DNA from: an uncultured Robinsoniella sp.
GTDB taxonomy: Bacteria; Bacillota; Clostridia; Lachnospirales; Lachnospiraceae
Reading direction: 5' to 3'
DNA: 58,480 nt
NCBI GenBank assembly: GCA_900539655.1
Contig: UQCR01000031.1
Coordinates: 1 to 58,480 of the forward strand
The notes under the pieces are model-generated. The model worked only from the letters and a program-made list of their open reading frames with translations, was not told the origin of the DNA and searched no databases. The translations under genes and the position numbers were made by a program. This document shows positions 23,944 to 33,050 of this stretch, piece after piece (within the stretch, counting starts at the first letter, position 1; every line of letters begins with the position of its first letter).

Positions 23944-24280
23944 AGCAGAACGATAAGCCGGGTTATGTCGTGAATGGTCATCTATCTAGGCCTTTTGTCG
24001 CCAAAAGGCTCCAGCGACCTACCTAAAGCTGACGGGCCGCCATATGCTTTTGTTCGGTCTTGCTTCGGATGGGGTTTACATATGCCCCTTCTGTTACCAG
24101 AAAGGCGGTAGTCTCTTACACTGCCCTTCCACCCTTACCAGTTTAACTGGCGGTTCATTTCTGTTGCACTATCCTTAGAGTTGCCTCCACCGGACGTTAT
24201 CCGGCATCCCTGCCCTGTGAAGCCCGGACTTTCCTCGTCTGGCACCTTTCGGTCTTCCAGCCGCGACCATTTATTCTACT
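23944..24280 (-). ncRNA. rnpB: RNase P RNA, class A
   Basis: Catalytic RNA of RNase P, about 337 nt, which matures tRNA 5' ends. On the minus strand the universal core GAGGAAAGTCCGGGCT is followed by CACAGGGCAGG, then GGATAACGTCC and the AGTGCAACAGAAA segment typical of the P3-P4/CR-II region; ACATAACCCGGCTTATC near the 3' end is the universal terminal block. GTAGAA at the 5' end pairs with TTCTGC at the 3' end (P1), which sets both boundaries to within a few bases. It has its own promoter and the hairpin at 23864 as terminator. Confidence 0.95.
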
Positions 24281-24290
24281 TACTTTTGGT

Positions 24291-24319
24291 ATTCTACCAT
24301 CTCTTTTTATTTTTGTCAA
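24291..24319 (-). promoter_or_regulatory. rnpB promoter
   Basis: TTGACA (24319-24314), 17-bp spacer, TAGAAT (24296-24291) on the minus strand; the predicted start lies within a few bases of the RNA 5' end deduced from P1 pairing. Confidence 0.85.
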
Positions 24320-24326
24320 TGCACGC

Positions 24327-25994
24327 TTACACATTGAAACAGCTTCCGCCTACAAATTCTCGTAAAATAGAATTATGCGGGATATTCTCACTTGGCATTC
24401 CCACAAAGTAATCCAAAAACTTTAACAGCCTTTTTGCTTCCAGAAATTCCGGTTCATCCTGGTCAATACTGAATAACAGCGGTTCTGCATATTGCTTCAG
24501 TGCAGCCAGTTCATAAATCAGCGCTGAATTAAACATCACATCTGCCTCTTCCTGGAATGGGAAAATGTATTTCTCTTCCCCTCTTCGTACGGAAGGCCAC
24601 ATGCTGATAGTTCCTTTGGCGCTGGTGCCTCTGGTCCTTGCATCTCTTATCATACGGCGCAACAGCCTGCCGTCTGTTGTGGGAATCCGGTTATGTTCAT
24701 CTATGTTGAGCTGAGTTAATGCACTGATATAAATCTTAAATTTATTTTCTCTTGGAAGGCTGTGGGACAGTTTATCATTCAGACAGTGAATCCCTTCCAG
24801 CACCAGAATGTCATTTTCCCCCAGCTGTTTATAGTTGCCCTTGTATTCCCGTTTGCCGGTTTTGAAATTATAATAAGGCAGCTCTACCCGCTCTCCGGCA
24901 AGCAAAGCGTTCATATCCTGATTAAACTGTTTTACGTCAATGGCTTCCAGGCATTCAAAATTGTGTTTTCCATCTGCATCCACCGGAGTCTTATCCCGGT
25001 CAACAAAATAATCGTCCACCGCAATAGGATGGGGTTTTAAACCATGTGCAGACAGCTGAATGGACAGCCTGTGGGAAAAGGTAGTTTTCCCGGAAGAAGA
25101 CGGACCGGCGATCATCACAAGGCGTTTGCTTGGGTTATTCAATATCTGTTCCGCCATTTCACCCATTTTTTTCTCCTGAAGGGCTTCCTGGATCAAGATC
25201 AGTTCATTAATTTCTCCATTGACAATGCGCTCATTTAAATCTCCTACGGTAGAGATATCCAGCATTTTCCCCCATTTCAGCGATTCTTTCTGCACATGGA
25301 AGATCTTTGTTTCAGGAAGAAATTCCGGTACAATCCTGGGATTGCTGCGTGTGGGAAACTGTAATACAAAGCCTTCGTCATAAAGATGCATATCGAAATA
25401 CTTTAAATACCCGGTACTGTATACCATATAACCGTAAAAATAATCTTCAAATTCATCCAGATCGTAGAGATTTACCGTAGATACGGTCCGGTATTTGAAT
25501 AATTTTTCCTTATCGATCATCCCATAATGCCGGAACAGGCGCTTGGCATCCGCTATACTTACATTCCTTTTCGTAATGGGAATATTTTCTTCCACCCGCT
25601 TTACCATATAGTCTTTTACATGCTCTAAGAAATCCCTGTCAACTTTTAATTTTCCATCAACGGTAAAATAATAGCCTTCGCTTACCGAATAATGGGCGCA
25701 GACCTTTTTAATATTTGCATGGCCACCCATATGATAGATAGCCTTTAGAAGCAAAAGCACCATACTTCTGCGGTAAGCATCAAAACCAATCTTATCTTCT
25801 GCCGTCAAAAATGTAAGCTGGCAATCCTCCTCTAATTCCCTGTGAAGTTCCCTGAGTCTTCCATTTGCCATGACGAGCAGGATATCCTGTTCATAATGAT
25901 GCTGGTAATCTTTTGCTATTTTGTAAAAACTTGTTCCGCAAGGATATTTCTTTTTTTCTCCTCTGGACTCTACTGTTGCCATTTGTTCAGCCAT
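24327..25994 (-). CDS. Uridine-kinase-like nucleoside kinase with ThrRS-type N-terminus
   Basis: A 555-residue protein. The N-terminal 60 residues are TGS-like and the following region (to about 200) resembles the threonyl-tRNA synthetase editing-type domain seen in this family; the C-terminal half is a P-loop kinase of the phosphoribulokinase/uridine kinase class, with AGPSSSGKTTFSHRL near residue 293 and VDDYFVDRD downstream. Such fusions are common in Clostridia and annotated as nucleoside kinase; phosphorylation of uridine or cytidine is the likely activity but the role of the N-terminal part is unknown. Start ATG at 25994 has AGGGG before it. It is next to rnpB. Confidence 0.85.
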   Translation of the reverse strand: MAEQMATVESRGEKKKYPCGTSFYKIAKDYQHHYEQDILLVMANGRLRELHRELEEDCQLTFLTAEDKIGFDAYRRSMVLLLLKAIYHMGGHANIKKVCAHYSVSEGYYFTVDGKLKVDRDFLEHVKDYMVKRVEENIPITKRNVSIADAKRLFRHYGMIDKEKLFKYRTVSTVNLYDLDEFEDYFYGYMVYSTGYLKYFDMHLYDEGFVLQFPTRSNPRIVPEFLPETKIFHVQKESLKWGKMLDISTVGDLNERIVNGEINELILIQEALQEKKMGEMAEQILNNPSKRLVMIAGPSSSGKTTFSHRLSIQLSAHGLKPHPIAVDDYFVDRDKTPVDADGKHNFECLEAIDVKQFNQDMNALLAGERVELPYYNFKTGKREYKGNYKQLGENDILVLEGIHCLNDKLSHSLPRENKFKIYISALTQLNIDEHNRIPTTDGRLLRRMIRDARTRGTSAKGTISMWPSVRRGEEKYIFPFQEEADVMFNSALIYELAALKQYAEPLLFSIDQDEPEFLEAKRLLKFLDYFVGMPSENIPHNSILREFVGGSCFNV

Positions 25995-26085
25995 ATTATC
26001 CCCTGCCCCTTTCTGTCACAGTTCCAGTTGCAATGCTGCACTGGTATTAATGCCCTGTATATGTATTATATGTATATTTTCTCAA

Positions 26086-27327
26086 TTAAATTACTTTATC
26101 AAATGAATCAACCAACGCAGAATCGCTTAAGGGCAATTCCGGTCCCGGTCCTTTTTTAAATATAAGCTTTAATAATATCGGAGTTATGATTGTTGTAATT
26201 ACCACTACTACCACGATAGGACCCAAAAAGTTTTTTCCAAGCAGCCCAAGCTTTGAACCTTTATTGGCTACAATCAAGGCAACCTCACCCCTGGAAATCA
26301 TGCCAACTCCAATTCTTGCACATTGATAATTCTTATAGTGGCAGACCTTTGCTCCTAATCCGCAGCCTATGATCTTGGTCAATATAGCTACAATAACCAG
26401 TATAACTGAAAATGCAATAATTTCCCCTGTCATAGCGGGAAGTTCTACCTTTATACCAATGCTGGCAAAAAAGATCGGTGAAAGCATCAGATATGACAAG
26501 GTGTTAAACCGTGCTTCCACATACTGCGCCCGTTTCGTTCTGGACATAATAAGCCCGGCAATAAATGCTCCGGTGATATCTGCAACCCCAAAGAAATGTT
26601 CGGCAACGTAAGACATCAGCAGGCAGAATACAAATGCAGCAATTGCATGTCTTTGCAGCCCTCTTTCCGTTTGATCGCTCCATTTTTTATAAAACAGGTA
26701 AAACAGATAACCCGCAATCAGGGCTACTATGAAAAATGCCACAATCTTTAACAATACGTAGACCACATTAACGGAGGTATCCGCCATGCTGGTTACAATT
26801 GTCAACGCTATAATGCCAAGTATGTCATCGATAATTGCTGCCCCCAGAATCGCATTTCCGGAACGGGTCTTTAGTTTTCCCATTTCTTTCAATGTCTCTA
26901 CGGTTATACTTACTGAGGTAGCTGTTAGAATGATACCGATAAATATGTTCTGTAACAGCAGGGAAGCATTTGCATCTGATTCGATCACTCCGGGTCTATT
27001 AAAAAAGTAACCCACTGCAAGCCCTCCGGCAAGAGGTACGATTACACCTAATACTGCAATTACAAAACTGGCTTTTCCACTGCGCTTTAACTCTTCAATA
27101 TCTGTTTCCATTCCTGCGCAAAACATCAGTACAATTACACCAAGTTCGGCAGTAGCCTGAATAAAATCAGTTTCTTTCAGAATACCCAGCATCGCAGGTC
27201 CCATAATCAGTCCTGCCAGCAGTGCACCTACTACCTGAGGCATATGATACCTTCTGGTAATCAGTCCCAACACTTTTGTGCTCAAAAGGATGAGCGCCAA
27301 ATCCAACAAAAATCCATAACTGTCCAT
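26086..27327 (-). CDS. CPA2-family cation:proton antiporter
   Basis: A 413-residue integral membrane protein with about 12 hydrophobic segments, of the Kef/NapA type. MPQVVGALLAGLIMGP near residue 28 is the family start, and AAIIDDILGIIAL near 165 holds the double Asp typical of ion-translocating NapA-like carriers. It lacks the C-terminal RCK/TrkA domain of KefB/C, so it is probably an Na+/H+ or K+/H+ exchanger without nucleotide gating. The start ATG at 27327 has AAGGAG. It appears monocistronic. Confidence 0.9.
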   Translation of the reverse strand: MDSYGFLLDLALILLSTKVLGLITRRYHMPQVVGALLAGLIMGPAMLGILKETDFIQATAELGVIVLMFCAGMETDIEELKRSGKASFVIAVLGVIVPLAGGLAVGYFFNRPGVIESDANASLLLQNIFIGIILTATSVSITVETLKEMGKLKTRSGNAILGAAIIDDILGIIALTIVTSMADTSVNVVYVLLKIVAFFIVALIAGYLFYLFYKKWSDQTERGLQRHAIAAFVFCLLMSYVAEHFFGVADITGAFIAGLIMSRTKRAQYVEARFNTLSYLMLSPIFFASIGIKVELPAMTGEIIAFSVILVIVAILTKIIGCGLGAKVCHYKNYQCARIGVGMISRGEVALIVANKGSKLGLLGKNFLGPIVVVVVITTIITPILLKLIFKKGPGPELPLSDSALVDSFDKVI

Positions 27328-27416
27328 AAAACTTTTCTCCTTCTTTCTGTCACATAAATCAGTTTTTCTCCGTATTTCTATATTATTATCTTATCATAAT
27401 GATCTCTAACCTTCAA

Positions 27417-28214
27417 TCAGGAAAGAACATAAAAAGGGTTCTTTAAAAGCTCCTGTTCTACTTCCAGGCAGGAAAATGCTTCCTTTAAATAATCTGCAGT
27501 CTGCTTTATGAAAATATGTTCAAGTCCGTAATGCCCGGCATCTATAATGGAGAGCCCCTGGGAAACGGCATCCAGCCCTTCATGGTGTCCGATGTCTCCT
27601 GTGACCAGAACCTGTGCACCGGATGAGACAGCAGGCGTAATCATACTTTTTCCCGAGCCGGGAGATATTGCTGCCCGGCGGACATTCTGATCCAAATCTC
27701 CGAATATTTTTACAGAATCCAGCCCAAACGCCTGTTTCACCAGTTCTCCAGCTTCTCTTAAAGTCATTTCTTTTTGTAATTCACCTACTCTGCCAAATCC
27801 CTCTTCCCTTACTGTACTGCCTTCATATCCCCGGTAAGTAACTTCCAGAACTGCCGGATTCTGCAATTTTAAGTACTCGGCGCCAAGGCCAGCCATCATC
27901 AGTACATCATAATTTGTGTGCATTGCAAAACAGCATATATCATTTTGTATCAGCCGAATAATTTTGCGTCCCATAAAATCATCTGTATTTATCTTTTTCA
28001 TTCCGGACATCAGCAGTGGATGATGGGTAATCAGCATATCTGCTTTCTTTTGAACTGCCGCTTCTATCACTTCATCCGTAGCATCTAATGCCACGAATAC
28101 TTTCCGGATCTCTTTTTCTCTTCTTCCAACCTGCAGGCCGGGGTTGTCCCAGTGTGCCGCATAAGAAGCCGGGTATATTTCCTCTAATTTTTGAATAATT
28201 TCTGTTCCTGTCAT
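27417..28214 (-). CDS. Nif3-like dinuclear metal protein
   Basis: A 265-residue NIF3/YqfO-family protein. Motifs: YPASYAAHWDNPGLQVG near residue 12, LITHHPLLM near 62, FAMHTNYD, and GDIGHHEGLDA plus DAGHYGLE near the C-terminus, which supply the two-metal His/Asp cluster. It lacks the inserted PII-like domain of longer members. Members are annotated GTP cyclohydrolase 1 type 2, but activity is not established. ATG at 28214 overlaps the trmK stop as ATGA with AGGAGG seven bases away; an upstream in-frame ATG at 28244 has no ribosome site. Coupled translation with trmK is usual in Firmicutes. Confidence 0.92.
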   Translation of the reverse strand: MTGTEIIQKLEEIYPASYAAHWDNPGLQVGRREKEIRKVFVALDATDEVIEAAVQKKADMLITHHPLLMSGMKKINTDDFMGRKIIRLIQNDICCFAMHTNYDVLMMAGLGAEYLKLQNPAVLEVTYRGYEGSTVREEGFGRVGELQKEMTLREAGELVKQAFGLDSVKIFGDLDQNVRRAAISPGSGKSMITPAVSSGAQVLVTGDIGHHEGLDAVSQGLSIIDAGHYGLEHIFIKQTADYLKEAFSCLEVEQELLKNPFYVLS

Positions 28215-28903
28215 GCCATATCCTCCTTTGCTGTACGTATACATTCCAGTTCATGTTCCACTTCTGCAATACGCTGCTTTGCGTGTTCGCCATCATTTCC
28301 CCTAAGAGTTTCCAACACCTTCTCATAGGTTCTCTCTTCTTTGTCCAGGAAAGATTTTAAACATTCATTTTTCTGCTCTAATAAAAGCTTTCCATATTTA
28401 AAATCAATCTCTCTTTCGTAATCCATTTTATCATGAATGACCTTCATCATGGGATAATATTTTCCGTCATCCAATACCATATTTTCTTCTATAACTGCAT
28501 AATGGTTGTCCTGTAAATGACGGCGCACAAAAGCGAGCTCAGACTGTGGCTGCAGAATGAGCTCCTTTACGCTTTCCAATACTTCGGATCCCTCAGTCAG
28601 TATTTTTATAACCAGGCCTCCGCCCATTCCGGCGATCACAACAGCATCCGCCTCCCCGCTGTGCAGGGCGGCTGCGCCGTCTGACAACCTGGTCTCTATG
28701 TATTCCCCCAGTCCATGAAGTTCAATATTTTCCTTTGCCCGGTTTAAAGGGCCTTTATTCACATCCATGGCAATTGCCCGGGGAATTCTTTTATTCTCAA
28801 TCAGGTAAATCGGTATGTATCCATGGTCCGTTCCAATATCCGCCAAGCGGCTATTGGAAGTTACCATTTCAGAGACTGCAAGCAGCCTTTTTGATAACTG
28901 CAT
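28211..28903 (-). CDS. trmK: tRNA (adenine22-N1)-methyltransferase
   Basis: A 230-residue class I SAM methyltransferase. The SAM-binding motif LADIGTDHGYIPI is near residue 19, followed by AMDVNKGPL and VIAGMGGGL, typical of TrmK (YqfN in Bacillus). A helical C-terminal part with a coiled-coil look (LLLEQKNECLKSFLDKEE) matches the family and binds tRNA. It modifies A22 in the D-arm of certain tRNAs. It is between rpoD and the nif3-like gene, its standard position in Firmicutes. Confidence 0.93.
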   Translation of the reverse strand: MQLSKRLLAVSEMVTSNSRLADIGTDHGYIPIYLIENKRIPRAIAMDVNKGPLNRAKENIELHGLGEYIETRLSDGAAALHSGEADAVVIAGMGGGLVIKILTEGSEVLESVKELILQPQSELAFVRRHLQDNHYAVIEENMVLDDGKYYPMMKVIHDKMDYEREIDFKYGKLLLEQKNECLKSFLDKEERTYEKVLETLRGNDGEHAKQRIAEVEHELECIRTAKEDMA

Positions 28904-28919
28904 ATGATAACTTCCTTTC

Positions 28920-30020
28920 TTAATCCAAATAGTCCTTTAGCTTGCGGCTTCTGCTTGGGTGGCGCAATTTACGCAGCGCTTTTGCCTCAATCTGCCGAAT
29001 TCGCTCTCTTGTAACATTAAATTCTTTTCCCACTTCTTCCAGGGTTCTGGCTCTTCCATCTACCAGACCGAATCGCAGGGACAATACCTTTTGCTCCCGG
29101 TCAGTCAGGGTGTCCAGAACTTCTACCAGCTGCTCCCGAAGCAAGGTATAAGCGGCGGCTTCAGCCGGAACTGCCACATGGTCATCCTGGATAAAATCGC
29201 CCAGGTGGCTGTCGTCTTCCTCGCCCACCGGTGTTTCTAAGGAGACCGGCTCCTGAGAAACTTTCAGGATCTCCCTTACACGCTCCGGCGACATATGCAT
29301 GACTTCCCCTATTTCCTCCGGCTTTGGTTCCCTGCCCAGATCCTGGACAAGCTGCCTGGAGGTACGGATTACCTTGTTAATTGTCTCTACCATGTGAACC
29401 GGAATGCGGATCGTTCTTGCCTGGTCTGCAATCGCTCTGGTAATTGCCTGGCGAATCCACCAGGTGGCATAGGTGCTGAACTTATAACCTTTGCTGTAAT
29501 CAAACTTATCTACTGCTTTGATTAAGCCAAGATTGCCTTCCTGTATCAGATCCAGCAGCGCCATTCCTCTTCCGGCATAACGTTTGGCAATGCTCACCAC
29601 GAGGCGCAGGTTAGCCTCCGCCAGCTGATGCTTCGCTGCTTCATCGCCTTCCTCTTTACGAATGGCGAGCTGGATTTCATCTTCTGTCGTAAGTAACGGT
29701 ACTTTCCCGATTTCTTTCAGGTACATACGGACCGGATCATCTGTCCCCACACCTTCTGGAACTGACAGATCAATTTCTTCCGGGTTAATCTCATCTTCAT
29801 CATCTAAGATCAGAGGCTCTTCGTCATCATCCGAGATGCGCAATACGTCTACTCCGTTATTATCCAGGAAATCCAGAATTTTTTCGCACTGATCTTCCGT
29901 AAGATCCGTGCCTTTAAAAAAATCCTGTACTTCTACATATTCTAAAACATTTTTCTTTTTTCTGGCGTATGCTAATAAAGCTTTTAATTTTTCCGTAAAG
30001 TCAAGTACTTGTTCTTCCAT
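28920..30020 (-). CDS. rpoD: Primary sigma factor (sigma-A/RpoD)
   Basis: A 366-residue sigma-70 group 1 factor. Region 1.1 is short and acidic; region 1.2 begins at DDPVRMYLKEIG; region 2 includes AKRYAGRGMALLDLIQEGNLGLIKAV and the -10-recognising YATWWIRQAITRA; region 4 has VTRERIRQIEAKALRKLR for the -35 element. Length is close to Bacillus SigA. The start has AAGGAAGG. Transcribed with dnaG and dgt upstream and trmK downstream, as in the macromolecular-synthesis operon; the TTGACA/TATAAT promoters listed in this window are its expected targets. Confidence 0.97.
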   Translation of the reverse strand: MEEQVLDFTEKLKALLAYARKKKNVLEYVEVQDFFKGTDLTEDQCEKILDFLDNNGVDVLRISDDDEEPLILDDEDEINPEEIDLSVPEGVGTDDPVRMYLKEIGKVPLLTTEDEIQLAIRKEEGDEAAKHQLAEANLRLVVSIAKRYAGRGMALLDLIQEGNLGLIKAVDKFDYSKGYKFSTYATWWIRQAITRAIADQARTIRIPVHMVETINKVIRTSRQLVQDLGREPKPEEIGEVMHMSPERVREILKVSQEPVSLETPVGEEDDSHLGDFIQDDHVAVPAEAAAYTLLREQLVEVLDTLTDREQKVLSLRFGLVDGRARTLEEVGKEFNVTRERIRQIEAKALRKLRHPSRSRKLKDYLD

Positions 30021-30057
30021 CCTGCATCCTTCCTTTCATAGCTTCCACCGAGATTCC

Positions 30058-30091
30058 AGTGCCGCCCAGCGTATTTGCGCCGGATGGCACT
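30058..30091 (-). repeat. GC-rich hairpin between dnaG and rpoD
   Basis: AGTGCCGCCCAGCG (30058-30071) and CGCCGGATGGCACT (30078-30091) form a 14-bp stem, 13 pairs as RNA on the minus strand when G-U is allowed, with a 6-nt loop. It sits in the 110-base dnaG-rpoD gap. No T-run follows, so it is not a standard terminator; processing or mRNA stability is possible. A related sequence is at 19960. Confidence 0.55.
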
Positions 30092-30131
30092 AAGCTCACT
30101 AACCAATGCTGTACTGATTACTATTCTTTCC

Positions 30132-31898
30132 TCAATCCAGGGAAATATGCACCTTTTCGATATCCTGAAGCCTTCGCTTTGCCTGGATAATCTGCTGGAG
30201 GCCAACAATATCCGTTGGATCCAAATGTGTGGTCTTATACTCGATGCTGTTATTCATCACTCTTGCGATTGTCTCTTTCAGTGCTTTATTCATTTCTTCC
30301 TTTGTTTCAACGCGGATGCTGGTATTAAAGAGCGCAGCTGTTTCCCTCTGCTGCTCGGAATCTGTAAAATGGTTAATAATTTTTGCCGGATTTAACGCAC
30401 CGCTTTCATACTGATCAAAGAGCATAGCAGCAACCGTATGATACAGTTCCGTGGTAAAATCATCCGGTCCCACATACGGTTTTATCTGGGCAAATAGTCC
30501 CGGATTTTCAATCAGCCAGGTCAGAAGCAGCTTCTGGGATTTTAACATCCCGTCTTCCTTTTCTGTATTCCTGTTTTTCGGTCTCTGCTTTACTTCCGGT
30601 GCGGAAATGCTTTTCATAGCCATACGATTTACCAGTTTCCTGAGATTTTCAAATCCCACATGATATCTGGCTGCTATTGCCTCAATGTAATTCTCCCGCT
30701 CCAGCTCCTGCTCAAATTCCAGCAGTCTTTTGGCAACCTGATTATAAAATTCTGTTTTGCTTTCCGGATCGTCCATCTGGTAACTCTTCTGAAGCACATC
30801 GATTTCAAAAAAGAAACTGTTAACGGCGTGATCAATTCGATCCTGAAAGGCTTCAGCCCCAAGGGCTTTGATAAATTCATCCGGGTCCTTATAAGGCTTC
30901 ATATCCAGTACTTTAGCTGAAAGCCCTGCGGCTTTTAATATGGGGATCGCCCGAAGGGCTGCTTTCATCCCAGCCTCATCGCTGTCATAAGTCAGCACAA
31001 CCTCTTCTGTATAGCGTTTCAAAAGGCTTGCGTGCTGTGTGGTCAGTGCCGTTCCCAAGGAAGCTACTGCATTTTTAAAGCCTGCCTGATGCAGGGATAT
31101 CACATCCATGTATCCTTCACAGACAAGAAGATTTTTCTTCCTTGAAGTTCTGGCTATATACAAACCATACAGATTACGGCTTTTATCGAACACCTTTGTT
31201 TCCGGTGAATTCAGGTATTTGGGTTTACCATCCCCCATTACACGTCCGCCAAACCCAATCACTCTTCCATTTACATCCATGATAGGAAAAATTACCCGAT
31301 TCCAGAACTTATCATACATACCATGCTTTTCATCCACGTTCATCAGGCCCGACTGGCTTAACAGCTCGTCCGAAATGCCTTTCTTTTTTAAATAGAGATA
31401 TAAATCATCACTGTATTTATTGGCATATCCCAGCCCAAACCCTTTGATCGTCTCATCACTTAATTCCCTGCCTTTTAAATACTCCATCGCCAGCTTGCCG
31501 CTTTCCTGCCGAAGCTGGAAATAAAAGTAATTCGCCGCCATTTTGTTTAAATCCAATATGCGGCTTTTTAAATCCTGCTGCTTTTTCATCTCTTCGTTAT
31601 ATTCCTGTTCCGGCAGATCCACCCCTACACGGTCAGCCAGAAATTTAACAGCCTCTGGAAAGGAATAGTTCTCATACTCCATTACAAATGTGAAAACATT
31701 TCCGCCGGCCCCGCATCCAAAGCAGTAATACATCTGTTTGCCCGGGCTTACTGAAAAGGACGGGGATTTTTCATTGTGAAACGGACAGAGTCCAAAATAG
31801 GAACTCCCTTTTCTTTGCAGCTTTACATATCCCGAAATTACATCAACGATATCATTTTTTAACCTTATTTCTTCTATTGTGTCATCTGAATAAAACAT
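30132..31898 (-). CDS. dnaG: DNA primase
   Basis: A 588-residue DnaG, which lays RNA primers for the replication fork. The CHC2 zinc finger is near residues 38-65 (CPFHNEKSPSFSV then YYCFGCGAGGN). The TOPRIM core carries VCEGYMDVI and YDSDEAG near residues 260-310. The C-terminal helicase-binding domain begins after a variable linker near residue 430. All catalytic acidic residues seen. The start has AAGGAG. It follows dgt by 11 bases. Confidence 0.97.
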   Translation of the reverse strand: MFYSDDTIEEIRLKNDIVDVISGYVKLQRKGSSYFGLCPFHNEKSPSFSVSPGKQMYYCFGCGAGGNVFTFVMEYENYSFPEAVKFLADRVGVDLPEQEYNEEMKKQQDLKSRILDLNKMAANYFYFQLRQESGKLAMEYLKGRELSDETIKGFGLGYANKYSDDLYLYLKKKGISDELLSQSGLMNVDEKHGMYDKFWNRVIFPIMDVNGRVIGFGGRVMGDGKPKYLNSPETKVFDKSRNLYGLYIARTSRKKNLLVCEGYMDVISLHQAGFKNAVASLGTALTTQHASLLKRYTEEVVLTYDSDEAGMKAALRAIPILKAAGLSAKVLDMKPYKDPDEFIKALGAEAFQDRIDHAVNSFFFEIDVLQKSYQMDDPESKTEFYNQVAKRLLEFEQELERENYIEAIAARYHVGFENLRKLVNRMAMKSISAPEVKQRPKNRNTEKEDGMLKSQKLLLTWLIENPGLFAQIKPYVGPDDFTTELYHTVAAMLFDQYESGALNPAKIINHFTDSEQQRETAALFNTSIRVETKEEMNKALKETIARVMNNSIEYKTTHLDPTDIVGLQQIIQAKRRLQDIEKVHISLD

Positions 31899-31909
31899 TT
31901 TAATTCTCC

Positions 31910-32920
31910 TTACACCTGCCAGGACTTCGGAATAAAAAGTTCCGAAAACTTATTTATGGAATACTGGTCTGTCATGCCAGCTATGTAATCGCACACTACC
32001 CGCTCTTCTCTTTCATTTCTTTTTTGAATCAGCTCCAGGTATTCGCCGGGAAGCATCTCCAGATGCCGGGAATAATATCGGTATAATTCCTGCAGCATAT
32101 TCCTGGCTCTTGCCTCTTCACCCTTTGCTTTTGGATTGCGGTAAACCTGCTTAAACATAAAGGACCTGAGTCCCTGCATTGCCTCTTCAATATGAGTTGA
32201 CATAATGATATCTGCTTTATCTTCACTGTTTCTTACAATATCGTGAATCAGGGTATTTAACCTTTCACGGATCGTAAACCCTAAGATTTCCCGATATTCA
32301 AGGGGAATGTCCTCTTCTCTCAGTATGCCCGCACGCTCTGCATCATCGATATCATGGTTGATATAGGCGATCTTGTCGGAAAGCCGCACGACTTTTCCTT
32401 CGAGGGTATTAGGACTTCCGGATGTTCTGTGATTTAAGATCCCATCCCGTACTTCCCAGGTCAGGTTTAATCCCTTCCCTTTTTTCTCAAGTAGTTCCAC
32501 TACCCGCACACTCTGTTCAAAGTGGGTAAAACCAAGGGGGCAGACCTCATTTAATGCACTTTCACCGGAATGCCCGAAAGGAGTGTGTCCCAGGTCATGT
32601 CCCAGAGCAATAGCCTCTGCCAGATTGTCATTCAGGCCTAATGCCTGTGCTATCGTCCTGGCTGTCTGGGAAACTTCCAGAGTATGAGTCAGGCGGGTAC
32701 GGTAATGATCGCCCAGCGGAGTTAAGAACACCTGGGTTTTATGCTTCAGCCTGCGAAAAGATTTGCAGTGTAAAATCCTGTCCCGGTCTCTCTGGAACAC
32801 CGGACGGATATCGCATTGGGGTTCATCTCTGTCCCTGCCCCTGGAGTTCTTACTCAAAGATGCAAAAGGACTAAAAATCTGTTCTTCTCTAAGTTCTGCT
32901 TTTTCTCTTATCGTCAACAC
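31910..32920 (-). CDS. dgt: dGTPase-like HD triphosphohydrolase
   Basis: A 336-residue HD-domain enzyme of the deoxyguanosinetriphosphate triphosphohydrolase-like family. FRRLKHKTQVF near residue 55 and TRLTHTLEVSQ near 75 start the domain; LGHDLGHTPFGHSGE (near 106) holds the HD doublet, and LSDKIAYINHDIDD the last Asp. Likely removes triphosphate from dNTPs. The start is GTG at 32920 with AAAGGAGG before it. Heads the dgt-dnaG-rpoD block, a common arrangement in Clostridia. Confidence 0.93.
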   Translation of the reverse strand: MLTIREKAELREEQIFSPFASLSKNSRGRDRDEPQCDIRPVFQRDRDRILHCKSFRRLKHKTQVFLTPLGDHYRTRLTHTLEVSQTARTIAQALGLNDNLAEAIALGHDLGHTPFGHSGESALNEVCPLGFTHFEQSVRVVELLEKKGKGLNLTWEVRDGILNHRTSGSPNTLEGKVVRLSDKIAYINHDIDDAERAGILREEDIPLEYREILGFTIRERLNTLIHDIVRNSEDKADIIMSTHIEEAMQGLRSFMFKQVYRNPKAKGEEARARNMLQELYRYYSRHLEMLPGEYLELIQKRNEREERVVCDYIAGMTDQYSINKFSELFIPKSWQV

Positions 32921-33050
32921 CTGTCTCCTCCTTTTCTGCAGCGTATTTGAAAACAGATTTCAGAAATAAATTTCCAAATGCGCTCTAACATTCTCATATT
33001 TAATATATTCCGCAAAAAATGGTTTTTTCCTTTATTTTTCTTCGAAAATT

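Noticed and set aside
24181..24411. Plus-strand frame over the RNase P RNA
   Set aside because: It is antisense to rnpB, whose conserved core and paired ends are clear.
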